Part shown: positions 35,085 through 42,271 of the stretch, one piece after another | Layout of the letters: each line of letters starts with the position of its first letter | Position numbering within the stretch: the stretch's first letter is position 1 | NCBI RefSeq assembly: GCF_029866045.1 | Contig: NZ_JARXAB010000146.1 | Location: 1-42,271, forward strand | DNA from: Ramlibacter sp. | Lineage (GTDB): Bacteria > Pseudomonadota > Gammaproteobacteria > Burkholderiales > Burkholderiaceae_C | Reading direction: 5' to 3' | DNA length: 42,271 bases | Translations under genes and position numbers: made by a program | The notes under the pieces: model-generated | Databases searched by the model: none | The model's input: the letters and a program-made list of their open reading frames with translations, nothing else | Told to the model about the DNA's origin: nothing

Positions 35085-36182
35085 TCAATACCCCTGCAAT
35101 CTGGCATACCGATCCCTATGAAACGCCTGATTGCCGAAAACTGCTTCCGCAGCACGGGCTCGCTTCAAAAAAAACCCTGCGTCATGAGCGTCGGTCATCG
35201 CGATCCCGCCATGCATCTGAACCATTTCGTTGCTCACCAAGCGGAACGTATCGCCAACCTTGACCTTTGCCAAGCTGACCAACGCTGCAGTGTCGGATGA
35301 TTGGGCGTCAATCGCCATGCAGGCGGCCTCGACGGCTGACTGCGACAGTTCCAGTTCAGTGAACATTTTGGCTGCCCTGTGCTGCAAGGCCTGGAAGCTG
35401 CCAATGGGCTGATCGAACTGCACGCGGGTTTTCAGGTAGTCCAGTGTGATGGCGAAAGCTTGGCGGGCGGAGCCCAGCATTTCAGCGCAAATCCCCGCGC
35501 GTGCCCTGTCCAAGACCTTGTCCAGCAGCTCGGTACCGCCCGTTAGCATGTCGGCATTGGTGACAGCGACGTCCTTGAAAGTCAGATTTGCGGCGCCTCG
35601 GCTGTCCGCCAGGAAGAGCCTCTGGCGCGACACCCCTTCTGCATCGGCATTTACGAGGAACAGCTCCAGAGTGCCAGCGGATCGGGCGGAAACCACGAAA
35701 AGGTGTGCCGCCATGCCTTCAAGCACGAAGACCTTCTGGCAAGACAACTTGCCATCCTTCACCTCGGCCTCCACCCTGAGCGGGTCGTGGTGCCTAGTCT
35801 CGTCAACGGCAAGCGTCACGATAGCGGTCCCGTCCGCCACACTTGGCAGCCAGGTCTGTTTCTGTCTGGCACTTCCGCCCAAGACCAAGGCTGATGCGCC
35901 AGCAAGGCCGCAGGCGATTAGCGGCGACGCCGTTAGCGTTCGTCCGAGCGCTTCGATCACGAGAGCAAGATCGAGGCATCCTAGGCTCGAACCGCCATAC
36001 TCTTCAGGAACGATCGTACCGATCCAACCCATCTCAGCGATTTCAGCCCAGACCGCCGGTTCGAAACCCAACTCGGAGCCCTGGTCGCGCAGGCTGCGCA
36101 AGGCGCGGATGGGTGACCTTCGCATTGCCCATTCCTCGGCTGCATCGCGCAGCATTTGCTGCTCCACGGTCAGGACGGCCAT
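35085..36182 (-). CDS. Acyl-CoA dehydrogenase, small-subunit type
   Basis: The 365-residue protein matches acyl-CoA dehydrogenases: MGWIGTIVPEEYGGSSLGCLDLALVIEALGRTL at the N-terminus, LDYLKTRVQFDQPIGSFQALQHRAAKM in the C-terminal domain, and QMHGGIAMTDAHDAGFFLKRA near the end. The middle region lacks a clear SEPGAGSD motif, which suggests a non-catalytic or specialised subunit. Together with the 399-residue dehydrogenase two genes away it could form a heteromeric enzyme. It follows the acyl-CoA synthetase gene by 39 bases. Confidence 0.88.
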   Translation of the reverse strand: MAVLTVEQQMLRDAAEEWAMRRSPIRALRSLRDQGSELGFEPAVWAEIAEMGWIGTIVPEEYGGSSLGCLDLALVIEALGRTLTASPLIACGLAGASALVLGGSARQKQTWLPSVADGTAIVTLAVDETRHHDPLRVEAEVKDGKLSCQKVFVLEGMAAHLFVVSARSAGTLELFLVNADAEGVSRQRLFLADSRGAANLTFKDVAVTNADMLTGGTELLDKVLDRARAGICAEMLGSARQAFAITLDYLKTRVQFDQPIGSFQALQHRAAKMFTELELSQSAVEAACMAIDAQSSDTAALVSLAKVKVGDTFRLVSNEMVQMHGGIAMTDAHDAGFFLKRARAAEAVFGNQAFHRDRYARLQGY

Positions 36183-36221
36183 CGTTCGTTCCTCATTGTC
36201 TGCGCCTCTGGGTGTTCTCGC

Positions 36222-38360
36222 TCAGCTGCGCCGTACGATCAGTGCGTCTACGGCGACTACTCGTGCGCCGCTACAGATCAAGGGGTTGACGTCGAACTCG
36301 GTGACCAAATCTCGCTGATCTTCTGAGAACTCCGATATCCGGGCAATGACATCGGTGAGCGAACGTTCATCGACTGGCGCCATGCCACGAAAACCCTCTA
36401 GTGCCTTGCGGCCTTTGAGACGGCTCAGCATGCGGCCCGCTTCGCTGCTGGTCACCGGTGCTAGTTCCAGTGCGGTGTCGTTCATCAATTCAACCATGAC
36501 TCCGCCCAGGCCGACAACGATCTGTGCGCCGAACTGTTCGTTCGTGCGCCCGCCCACCATGATCTCGATGCCTTTCGGGGCCATGGGCTGGATCAACACG
36601 CCGTTGATCCGCTCCTTGCGTGCGTTCTGAAGCGCATGGGTCATCACGACTTCATAGGCTGCGCGGACATCGGCCTCGGTGCGTAAATCGAGGCGGATAA
36701 CGCCGGCTTCGGTTTTGTGAGCAATGTCCGGAGACTCGACCTTCATCGCCACCGGATAACCGAGCCGTGTAGCCGCCTCGACCGCCGCGTCAGCGTCTTG
36801 CACCAAGTGCTCGTCCGTCACTGGCACGCCGTAGATCGCCAACGCTGCTTTGGCCTCGCGCTCGGTCAGGGTCGTATTCGGAGATTGGCGGATCAACGCT
36901 GCGGCGCGCTCCCTGGCATCCGGAGGCGACAGGCGAATTCGTTGCTTCGGCTGTTCCCGATTTTGATCCTCGCGCCAATGCCAGGCGGCGATGGCGGCGA
37001 AACACCGGCTATGAGAGCGGAACAAAGCGACATTCGGATCCATGGTCGCTTCCCGGCTGCCTGGTCCGTCGCTCCACTGGGTACTCCATGTTACGCAAAT
37101 CATCTTGCGATGCTGGCGCGCAAGCGCGCTGTACAAGGCAATCGCAGCAGCCTGATTCTGGGTGGCAGTGCCTAGATTCACCACCAGGGTCCCGAAGGCG
37201 GGGTCGCTGAGCAGCGCGTCAGCACAGATACGCGTCATATCGGGTCTCGATACGATCTGCGCGGTCACGTCACAGGGATTACGCGGCGAGCCAAACTCCG
37301 GGATGGTGGCAAACAACGTCTTGCTTGCCTCTTCGTTCGGCTGGGGCAGCGGCACGCCATGCAGCTCCGCCTTGTCTGCGGCGATGATGCCCGCTCCGCC
37401 AGAGGCACTCAAAACGGCCACTCCCTTGGCCGTCAGCGCAGGGAGCTTGGCGAAGAATGCGGTGGTCTCGATCAGGTCTTCGAGGTTGTCCACCACGACC
37501 ATGCCTGCACGCGTAAACAGGGCGCGATAAGCCGCAGTCGATCCGGCCAAAGACCCGGTGTGGGAAATGGCGGCAGCAGCTCCCAACTCGCCCGTGCCCA
37601 CTTTGTAAACTACGACAGGCTTGTTGAACGCCCTGGCTCGCTCGCCGGCCTCGAGCAGGCGAAGCGGATCCGGCATTCCCTCGAACACGCAAGCGATGGC
37701 CTGGCAGGTTGGCTCCTCCGCGAGGTAGGCGATAGCATCAGCCACATCGAAGTCGCAGGAGTTCCCGGACAACAGCAGATGGCTGATCGACACACCGGTT
37801 TCGGCCGCCTGACACAAGGACACGCCCAAAGCCCCCGACTGGCTCACCACGCCGATGCCGCGCGCGCCCAGCATGCGTGTTCGCAAGGTGCTGACGAAAC
37901 TGACCAACGCGCCGCTGGCAAAGTTGAACTGACCCATCACGTTGGGGCCGATGATCGGGATTCCAGAAGCGCGCGCAATCGCGGTGAGGCGCGCCTGCTG
38001 TGCAACTCGTTCTGCCTTGCCCGTCTCCGCATAGCCGGACGCATAGACCACGATTCCGCCGACCTTCCTGGCGACGCACTCATGGATGATGGGCTCAACC
38101 GACTCCCGCGGCACCGCGACGACAACACAGTCTGGCGACTCGGGCAGGTCTGTTATCGACCGATAGCAGGGGCGATCATCGATGCTGGTGTACTTGGAAT
38201 TCACCAGATGGAGGCGGCCAGCGTAGTGGGCAAGGTTTGCCAACGTCAGGGCACCAAAGGAAGACGCCGTCGGCGATGCCCCGACGATGGCGATGCTCTC
38301 CGGTTGAATGAGGCGGGCCAAGCCAGCACGGGAAAAGACTTGGCGGTGCGACGGGGACAC
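36222..38360 (-). CDS. ADP-forming acyl-CoA synthetase (CoA-binding plus ATP-grasp)
   Basis: The 712-residue protein joins an N-terminal CoA-binding Rossmann domain (IAIVGASPTASSFGALTLANLAH), succinyl-CoA-ligase-like domains with VVSQSGALGVSLCQAA and ISHTGSLAGSTAAY carrying the phosphorylated His, and a C-terminal ATP-grasp part with YPVAMKVESPDIAHKTEAGVI and DVNPLIC. It activates a carboxylic acid to its CoA thioester with ATP giving ADP and phosphate. GTG 38360 is preferred because AGGAG precedes it by seven bases; GTG 38381 is further 5'. First gene of the acyl-CoA operon, with a LacI-type operator 85 bases upstream. It probably activates the acid bound by the nearby Bug protein. Confidence 0.9.
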   Translation of the reverse strand: MSPSHRQVFSRAGLARLIQPESIAIVGASPTASSFGALTLANLAHYAGRLHLVNSKYTSIDDRPCYRSITDLPESPDCVVVAVPRESVEPIIHECVARKVGGIVVYASGYAETGKAERVAQQARLTAIARASGIPIIGPNVMGQFNFASGALVSFVSTLRTRMLGARGIGVVSQSGALGVSLCQAAETGVSISHLLLSGNSCDFDVADAIAYLAEEPTCQAIACVFEGMPDPLRLLEAGERARAFNKPVVVYKVGTGELGAAAAISHTGSLAGSTAAYRALFTRAGMVVVDNLEDLIETTAFFAKLPALTAKGVAVLSASGGAGIIAADKAELHGVPLPQPNEEASKTLFATIPEFGSPRNPCDVTAQIVSRPDMTRICADALLSDPAFGTLVVNLGTATQNQAAAIALYSALARQHRKMICVTWSTQWSDGPGSREATMDPNVALFRSHSRCFAAIAAWHWREDQNREQPKQRIRLSPPDARERAAALIRQSPNTTLTEREAKAALAIYGVPVTDEHLVQDADAAVEAATRLGYPVAMKVESPDIAHKTEAGVIRLDLRTEADVRAAYEVVMTHALQNARKERINGVLIQPMAPKGIEIMVGGRTNEQFGAQIVVGLGGVMVELMNDTALELAPVTSSEAGRMLSRLKGRKALEGFRGMAPVDERSLTDVIARISEFSEDQRDLVTEFDVNPLICSGARVVAVDALIVRRS

Positions 38361-38444
38361 GCAATTGCTCCTTGTACTCACCAGCCGGGGGCGATTCGAC
38401 GGAAAGGATAGGCTTCACCAAGTAGTGAGGTGCTTGAACGAGAT

Positions 38445-38458
38445 TGTAATCGATTGCA
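38445..38458. promoter_or_regulatory. LacI-type operator before the acyl-CoA operon
   Basis: TGTAATCGATTGCA is a full match to TGnAAnCGnTTnCA and nearly palindromic. It lies 85 bases upstream of the synthetase start, at the right end of the block and 23 bases before the truncated hypothetical gene. With sites at 31399 and 31520 it links LacI, Bug and acyl-CoA genes into one regulon. Confidence 0.68.
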
Positions 38459-38480
38459 AATTGGAGTCTGCCGAGGGCTG

Positions 38481-38672
38481 CTCAAGTTCAAGACCACCAC
38501 CACCGGGCCGGAGCAGGCCCGGCTGGCCTTTGACGCCAAGCACCTGCGCTGGTGGCTGGGGATCTTGCGTAATCTCTATGGGCGGGCAGGCTGGCCGACG
38601 CAGAACTGGCCGGACTGGTTGGCGGAGAACAAGAAGCCTGCGGGGGAAGAGCGGCCGTTGGTGGTGCATTGA
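38481..38672 (+). pseudogene. 5'-truncated copy of the 29.6-kb hypothetical gene
   Basis: These 192 bases encode the last 63 residues of the 195-residue hypothetical protein at 29600-30187. A hand alignment with 29996-30187 shows about 20 base differences, no gaps, roughly 90% identity, and most differences at third codon positions. Protein changes are few (SA to TT, E to G, S to N). Homology stops upstream of about 38481, where the acyl-CoA operon promoter region begins, and downstream exactly at the stop codon. It is a remnant of a second, related gene whose 5' part was lost or replaced by the block to its left. Confidence 0.8.
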
Positions 38673-38676
38673 ACGC

Positions 38677-39009
38677 TCAGGCACCCAACAAGCGCCGCGT
38701 CAATAAGGCTTGCATGTCACGCCGCCCATCTGCGATCACATAGACCAGGACGGCGTCTCCGGCGACTCGATAGATCAAGCGATAGGGCTTAAAGAACACC
38801 TGCCTGTACTCTTTGATCCCCAGCGCCACCAGTTCCTTCGGATAGCTGCCTCGTTCTGGCAAGACAGACAGCTTTTCAGCCGCGGCCGCCAACTGTTCCA
38901 ACACGTACTGCGCCTTGGCCGGGGCGTCAAACTCGGCGATGTAGTCATAGATCGCCTCGATGTCCTGCTCCGCCCCGTGGGTGAGGAGGACCCGGTGCCC
39001 GCCAGCCAT
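38677..39009 (-). CDS. ParE/RelE-family toxin
   Basis: The 110-residue protein has the family layout: VLLTHGAEQDIEAIYDYIAE near the N-terminus, LSVLPERGSYPKEL, YRQVFFKPYRLIYRVAGDAVLVYVIADGRRDMQALL in the beta-sheet core. The YRLIYRV and VIADGRRD segments are typical of ParE-like toxins, which poison gyrase; RelE-type RNA cleavage is the alternative. The ATG shares one base with the antitoxin stop (TGATG), so translation is coupled. It ends five bases from the truncated hypothetical gene. Confidence 0.9.
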   Translation of the reverse strand: MAGGHRVLLTHGAEQDIEAIYDYIAEFDAPAKAQYVLEQLAAAAEKLSVLPERGSYPKELVALGIKEYRQVFFKPYRLIYRVAGDAVLVYVIADGRRDMQALLTRRLLGA

Positions 39010-39284
39010 CAGCCCTGTGCCTTCTTGGCCTTGAGGCGGGAAATCACCTCACCGATAGGTTTGACCCTGCCAGCAGCCACCTCCTCGTTACCGAGTGCCA
39101 GCATTTTCAGCAGAGCCAAAGTTTCCTGTGTTGCCTCGAAGCTCGCCACATCCTGCAGTACCGCCTTGGCCTCGCCGTTTTGCGTGATGATCAGCGGCTC
39201 TCGCTTTTCACTGAGTGTGGTCAGCACCTCGGCGGCATGGGCCTTGAGAAAACTGATGGGTTTGACCTGCGTTGAATAGCGCAT
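39009..39284 (-). CDS. Phd/YefM-family antitoxin
   Basis: The 91-residue protein begins with STQVKPISFLKAHAAEVLTTLSEKREPLIITQNGEAKAVLQDVASFE, the Phd/YefM DNA-binding fold, followed by a basic C-terminal tail for toxin binding. It neutralises the ParE-like toxin and usually represses its own promoter. AAGGA precedes ATG 39284. A -35/-10 promoter with nested palindromes lies directly upstream, consistent with autoregulation. Confidence 0.92.
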   Translation of the reverse strand: MRYSTQVKPISFLKAHAAEVLTTLSEKREPLIITQNGEAKAVLQDVASFEATQETLALLKMLALGNEEVAAGRVKPIGEVISRLKAKKAQG

Positions 39285-39306
39285 GGGACTTCCTTAGGGA
39301 GGACTG

Positions 39307-39335
39307 AATATAGTCCTTAAAAAGTCCCGTCACAA
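39307..39335 (-). promoter_or_regulatory. Promoter of the toxin-antitoxin operon with overlapping palindromes
   Basis: On the minus strand TTGTGA (39330-39335) and TATATT (39307-39312) are separated by 17 bases, a good sigma-70 promoter. AGGACT/AGTCCT (39300-39305, 39312-39317) is an inverted repeat across the -10 box, and GGGACTT/AAGTCCC (39285-39291, 39322-39328) is a wider one around it. These are likely antitoxin operators. Confidence 0.7.
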
Positions 39336-39361
39336 GGACCCAAGCCGAGATCCGCAAGGCC

Positions 39362-39391
39362 AAAAAAAAGACCTGATCAAGTCAGGTCTTT
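39362..39391 (-). terminator. Rho-independent terminator of tRNA-Thr
   Basis: AAGACCTGA and TCAGGTCTT form a 9-bp stem with a five-base loop. On the minus strand the stem is followed by a run of T residues (A-run at 39362-39369 on the plus strand). It lies a few bases after the tRNA 3' end. Confidence 0.85.
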
Positions 39392-39396
39392 CAATG

Positions 39397-39472
39397 TGGT
39401 GCCGGAGAGATGAATCGAACACCCGACCTTCTCATTACGAATGAGCTGCTCTACCGACTGAGCTACACCGGC
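39397..39472 (-). tRNA. tRNA-Thr(CGT)
   Basis: The 76-base minus-strand sequence folds as a tRNA with encoded CCA. The anticodon loop TTCGTAA gives anticodon CGT, which reads ACG (Thr). The D-arm GCTC/GAGC, T-loop TTCGATT and anticodon stem are standard. One T-T mismatch is in the acceptor stem. A TATAAT box (rc of 39485-39490) lies 12 bases upstream of the 5' end. Confidence 0.93.
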
Positions 39473-39484
39473 TTTCCGGTCGCG

Positions 39485-39490
39485 ATTATA
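39485..39490 (-). promoter_or_regulatory. -10 element of the tRNA-Thr promoter
   Basis: The minus strand reads TATAAT here, a consensus -10 box, 12 bases before the tRNA 5' end. The -35 region is GC-rich and poorly matched to consensus, as happens in stable RNA promoters with a strong -10. The rest of 39491-39608 is GC-rich leader sequence without a gene. Confidence 0.6.
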
Positions 39491-39608
39491 TCGCCAGCCT
39501 CCCCCGGCCCTTTCGCGCCAGCCCGGACGAAGCCCGCGCGCATGGGCCGGGCGCGCGCTGCGGCGAGGCACCGGCCGGCAAACTGGCTGGCAGGGAGTCC
39601 TGCCGCTC

Positions 39609-42271
39609 ATGTCCACCCCATCACCCTCTCAGATACCCTCTCAGATCGCCACTTTTGCCGTCGCCCTGTCCGCCGCCAGCGGCCAGGACCTGACTGCGCC
39701 CCCCGCCCTTCAGGCCTGGGCCGTGCGCGAGTGGCCGGCCTTTTGGCGCTTTTTCCTCGGTTGGTGTGACCTGCAACCGGGCAGGCCCGGGGTCGAGGGC
39801 GACACCCAGCCCACCTACCTAGGCAAAGGCATCGAGCAGACGAGCTTCTTCCCCAACCTGCGCCTGAACTGGGCCGATCGGCTGCTGGACCTCTCTGTGG
39901 CCGAGGCAGCGCAACCCGCGCTAGTGGCCTGCCATGGCAACGGCAGCCGCGAGACCTGGTCGCGTGGTGCGCTGCGCGATCGGGTAGCCCGCCTGGCCGA
40001 TGCCTTTACCACCCAGGGCCTGGCCCCCGGCGACCGGGTGGTGGCGGTGCTGCGCAACGACGCCGAGGCGGCAACCTTGGCCTTGGCGGTGGCCGCAGTC
40101 GGTGCCACCTTGTCGGTGGCCGCGCCCGAGATGGGGCTCGAAGCCCTGGCCGATCGCTTTGAGCCGCTGGCACCGCGCTGGCTGCTGGCCCATATTGCGC
40201 CGCGCCTGCACGACGCGGGCGACCCGCTGGACGACAAGGTTGCGGCCCTGGCCCGGCGCTTACCGACGCTGCAAGCCGTGGTGGCGGTCGACGGTGCGTC
40301 GCCCCAGGGCCCCTGGCAGGAGTGGACGCTCGAGGCCCTGGCTGCCACCGGCCAGCTGGCGCGCTTCGACTGGCCGCTTCAACCCTTCAACCATCCGCTG
40401 TTCATCCTCTTTTCTTCGGGCACCACCGGTCGGCCCAAGGCCATCGTGCACGGGGCGGGCGGTACGCTGCTCGAGCACCTGAAAGAACACCGGCTGCACT
40501 GCAACCTGCGGTCTGGCGAGCGCATGTACTTCCACACCAGCTGCAGCTGGATGATGTGGCAGTGGCAGTTGGCAGCCCTGGCCAGCGGTGTGACCCTGGT
40601 CCTTTACGACGGGCCAGTGGACGGTGCAGAGACGCTGTGGTCGCTGGTGGCGCGTGAGCGGGTACAGGTTTTTGGCACCAGCCCGGCCTACCTGCGGCTG
40701 GGGCAGTCCTGCGGGCTGGAGCCGGCGCGCGAATTCGACCTGGGGGCCTTGCGCGCCATCTTGTCCACGGGCGCCATCTTGCAAGACGCGCAGTTTGATT
40801 GGGTGGCGCGCGCGGTGGGGCCGCAGGCACTGCAGTCGATCAGCGGTGGCACCGACATTCTGGGCTGCTTTGTGCTGGGTCATCCCGACCTGCCGGTGCC
40901 GCGGGGCCACGCGCAATGCTGCAGCCTGGGGCTGGACGTGCAGGTCTGGCGCGACGGCCGGCCGTTGTCCGGGGGGGAGGACGCGGTCAGTGGAGTGAGC
41001 GCAGGTCGCGTAACGACCGCAACAAACGCAACAAGCGCAACGAGTGGACAGAGCCGGGTGGGCCAATTAGTCTGCGCCAATCCCTTCCCTTCGCGGCCAC
41101 TGGGTTTTTTTGGCGACGCAGATGGCGCGCGCTTTCACGCTGCCTATTTTGCCGAGCACCCCGGGGTGTGGACGCATGGTGACCTGATCGAGTTCGGCCC
41201 TGAAGGCGGCGTGCGCCTGCACGGGCGCAGCGACGGTCTGCTCAATATCCGCGGCATCAAGCTGGCGCCGGCAGAGATCGCGCGCGCGCTCGCCGACGAG
41301 CCGGAGGTAGCCGAGGTGATGGTGGTGGAGCAGGCCGGTGAGCCGCCTCGTGTGGTGGCCTTGCTGGTGTTGGCGGGGGCCGCAACGACAACAGCAGCGG
41401 CTCCATCAACGGCAATGTCGCCAAGAGCAGCGTCATCATCGGCAGCATCGTTGGCGGCAGCGATAGCCCCAAGAGCAACAACGGCAACAGCAGCAACAAC
41501 ATCAGTAGCAACCGGATCCGCTCCCCGGAGCGAGCTTGCCCTGCTGGCGCGGCTGCGGCGCACCATCGCCCAGCGGCTGTCGCCCGCGCATGTGCCAGAC
41601 CGCCTGCTGCTGGTGCCCGCGCTACCGGTCACCCACAACGGCAAGCCGTCCGAGGCGGCAGCGCGAGCGGCGCTGTGCGGTCAGGCGCCGGCGAACCTGC
41701 TGTCCCTGCGCAATCCGGAGTGCCTGGCCCTCATTGCCGCAGCGGCAAGGCCCGACCCGGCCCTGGCCATGGCCCGGGAATCGAGGCTTGACCCCACCTT
41801 CGAATCGGGGTTCGAGCCGAGGCCTGACGTGGGGCCTCACCCGCAGCCTCTGGGCGCAGCGAACGACGCGCACCCGGCCCTTGAACTGCTGCCTCGCCTG
41901 CAGGTCTTGTGGGCCGAAGTGCTGGACCTGCCAGCCGTCGGTCCCGACGACCACTTCATGGACCTGGGCGGTACCTCGCTGCATGCGGCCATGGTGCTCT
42001 CCCGCTTGCGCCCGCTGGCCGGCTGCAGCCTGCCGCTGGCCAGCCTGCTGCACGCGCCCACGCCGCGCCAGTTGGCGGCGCTGGCGCTGCAAGCCCCGGC
42101 GGGTGTTGACAGCGCGGTCCCTCTAGGCCACCCGGTGCATCCGGTTCATCCACTCTGGGTCGACCTCCGGGCTGGCCAGGGGCGGCCGCTGGTGTTGGTG
42201 CATGGCCTCAGCGGCACGGTGATGGAATGCTGGCCCCTGGTGCAGGCGCTGCGCGGGCCGCGTCCCTTGGC
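39609..42271 (+). CDS. Acetoacetyl-CoA-synthetase-like adenylation, carrier and thioesterase fusion (cut by window edge)
   Basis: The frame runs from ATG 39609 through the right edge, 887 residues so far. The first about 710 residues are an acyl-adenylating domain of the acetoacetyl-CoA synthetase type: FSSGTTGRPKAIVHG (about residue 266), SISGGTDILGCF, WTHGDLIEFG, GRSDGLLNIRGIKLAPAE, and THNGKPSE with the catalytic Lys. Ala/Thr/Ser-rich insertions interrupt it at about 463-482 and 592-637. A carrier domain follows with DDHFMDLGGTSLHAAM, whose Ser (about residue 788) would hold phosphopantetheine. LVLVHGLSGTVMECW (about residue 860) starts an alpha/beta-hydrolase/thioesterase-like domain. Such a chain could load an acyl group onto its own carrier and release or transfer it. 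Product unknown; secondary metabolism or acyl transfer is possible. Confidence 0.85.
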   Translation, partial: MSTPSPSQIPSQIATFAVALSAASGQDLTAPPALQAWAVREWPAFWRFFLGWCDLQPGRPGVEGDTQPTYLGKGIEQTSFFPNLRLNWADRLLDLSVAEAAQPALVACHGNGSRETWSRGALRDRVARLADAFTTQGLAPGDRVVAVLRNDAEAATLALAVAAVGATLSVAAPEMGLEALADRFEPLAPRWLLAHIAPRLHDAGDPLDDKVAALARRLPTLQAVVAVDGASPQGPWQEWTLEALAATGQLARFDWPLQPFNHPLFILFSSGTTGRPKAIVHGAGGTLLEHLKEHRLHCNLRSGERMYFHTSCSWMMWQWQLAALASGVTLVLYDGPVDGAETLWSLVARERVQVFGTSPAYLRLGQSCGLEPAREFDLGALRAILSTGAILQDAQFDWVARAVGPQALQSISGGTDILGCFVLGHPDLPVPRGHAQCCSLGLDVQVWRDGRPLSGGEDAVSGVSAGRVTTATNATSATSGQSRVGQLVCANPFPSRPLGFFGDADGARFHAAYFAEHPGVWTHGDLIEFGPEGGVRLHGRSDGLLNIRGIKLAPAEIARALADEPEVAEVMVVEQAGEPPRVVALLVLAGAATTTAAAPSTAMSPRAASSSAASLAAAIAPRATTATAATTSVATGSAPRSELALLARLRRTIAQRLSPAHVPDRLLLVPALPVTHNGKPSEAAARAALCGQAPANLLSLRNPECLALIAAAARPDPALAMARESRLDPTFESGFEPRPDVGPHPQPLGAANDAHPALELLPRLQVLWAEVLDLPAVGPDDHFMDLGGTSLHAAMVLSRLRPLAGCSLPLASLLHAPTPRQLAALALQAPAGVDSAVPLGHPVHPVHPLWVDLRAGQGRPLVLVHGLSGTVMECWPLVQALRGPRPL

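Noticed and set aside
29996-38672. The flanking 192-base copies as a target-site duplication of a transposon
   Set aside because: They are far too long and too diverged (about 10%) for a target duplication, and no transposase is present.
39397-39472. tRNA-Thr as attachment site for the 30-38 kb block
   Set aside because: No copy of the tRNA 3' end is found at the other side of the block, no integrase is present, and the block boundary is at the truncated gene about 0.9 kb away.

Overview
This looks like chromosomal DNA of a high-GC betaproteobacterium, most likely a Comamonadaceae-type Burkholderiales. The reasons are three solo Bug/TctC-type periplasmic binding proteins, many LysR, GntR and LacI regulators beside catabolic genes, GC-rich third positions, and a Burkholderiales-like tRNA-Thr(CGT). 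No phage genes, integrase, transposase or CRISPR array was seen. Both window edges cut genes: a GH5 glycosidase on the left and a multidomain acyl-activating enzyme on the right.

Region 1 (1-19.4 kb) is sugar catabolism. A minus-strand operon encodes a uronate-dehydrogenase-like enzyme, an SMP-30 lactonase and gluconokinase, coupled by 4-base overlaps. It is divergent from an aldose 1-epimerase. A plus-strand series follows: LysR, Bug protein, type I sulfatase, SsuD-like flavin monooxygenase and YdhF-like aldo-keto reductase, the last two overlapping by 4 bases. Facing them is a minus-strand ABC sugar-uptake operon (binding protein, two permeases, ATPase) ending in a GH31 glycosidase. A CE15-like serine hydrolase is divergent from this operon. 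The gene set is compatible with uptake, hydrolysis and oxidative desulfonation of a sulfonated or sulfated sugar, followed by dehydrogenase, lactonase and kinase steps into central metabolism. This is inference and several required partners are absent from the window.

Region 2 (18.3-29.3 kb) looks like tricarboxylate-type acid catabolism. It has three different MmgE/PrpD proteins, a TcuA-like FAD dehydrogenase, an isocitrate-lyase-superfamily lyase, a Bug protein and a GntR/FCD regulator. Two near-identical 16-bp palindromes overlap the likely -10 elements of two promoters and are probable GntR operators. An MFS transporter and a Gfo/Idh/MocA oxidoreductase continue on the same minus-strand run.

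Region 3 (30.2-38.5 kb) looks like an inserted acyl-CoA catabolic block. It holds a LacI regulator, a Bug protein, an ADP-forming acyl-CoA synthetase, two different acyl-CoA dehydrogenases and an enoyl-CoA hydratase. Three sites fitting TGnAAnCGnTTnCA (one with a single mismatch) lie before lacI, the Bug gene and the synthetase operon. The block is flanked by an intact 195-codon hypothetical gene and a 5'-truncated, about 90% identical copy of its 3' end.

Region 4 (38.6-42.3 kb) has a ParE/Phd toxin-antitoxin pair with promoter and nested palindromes, tRNA-Thr(CGT) with its terminator, and an unusual fusion of an acetoacetyl-CoA-synthetase-like adenylation domain, a carrier-protein domain and the start of a thioesterase-like domain.
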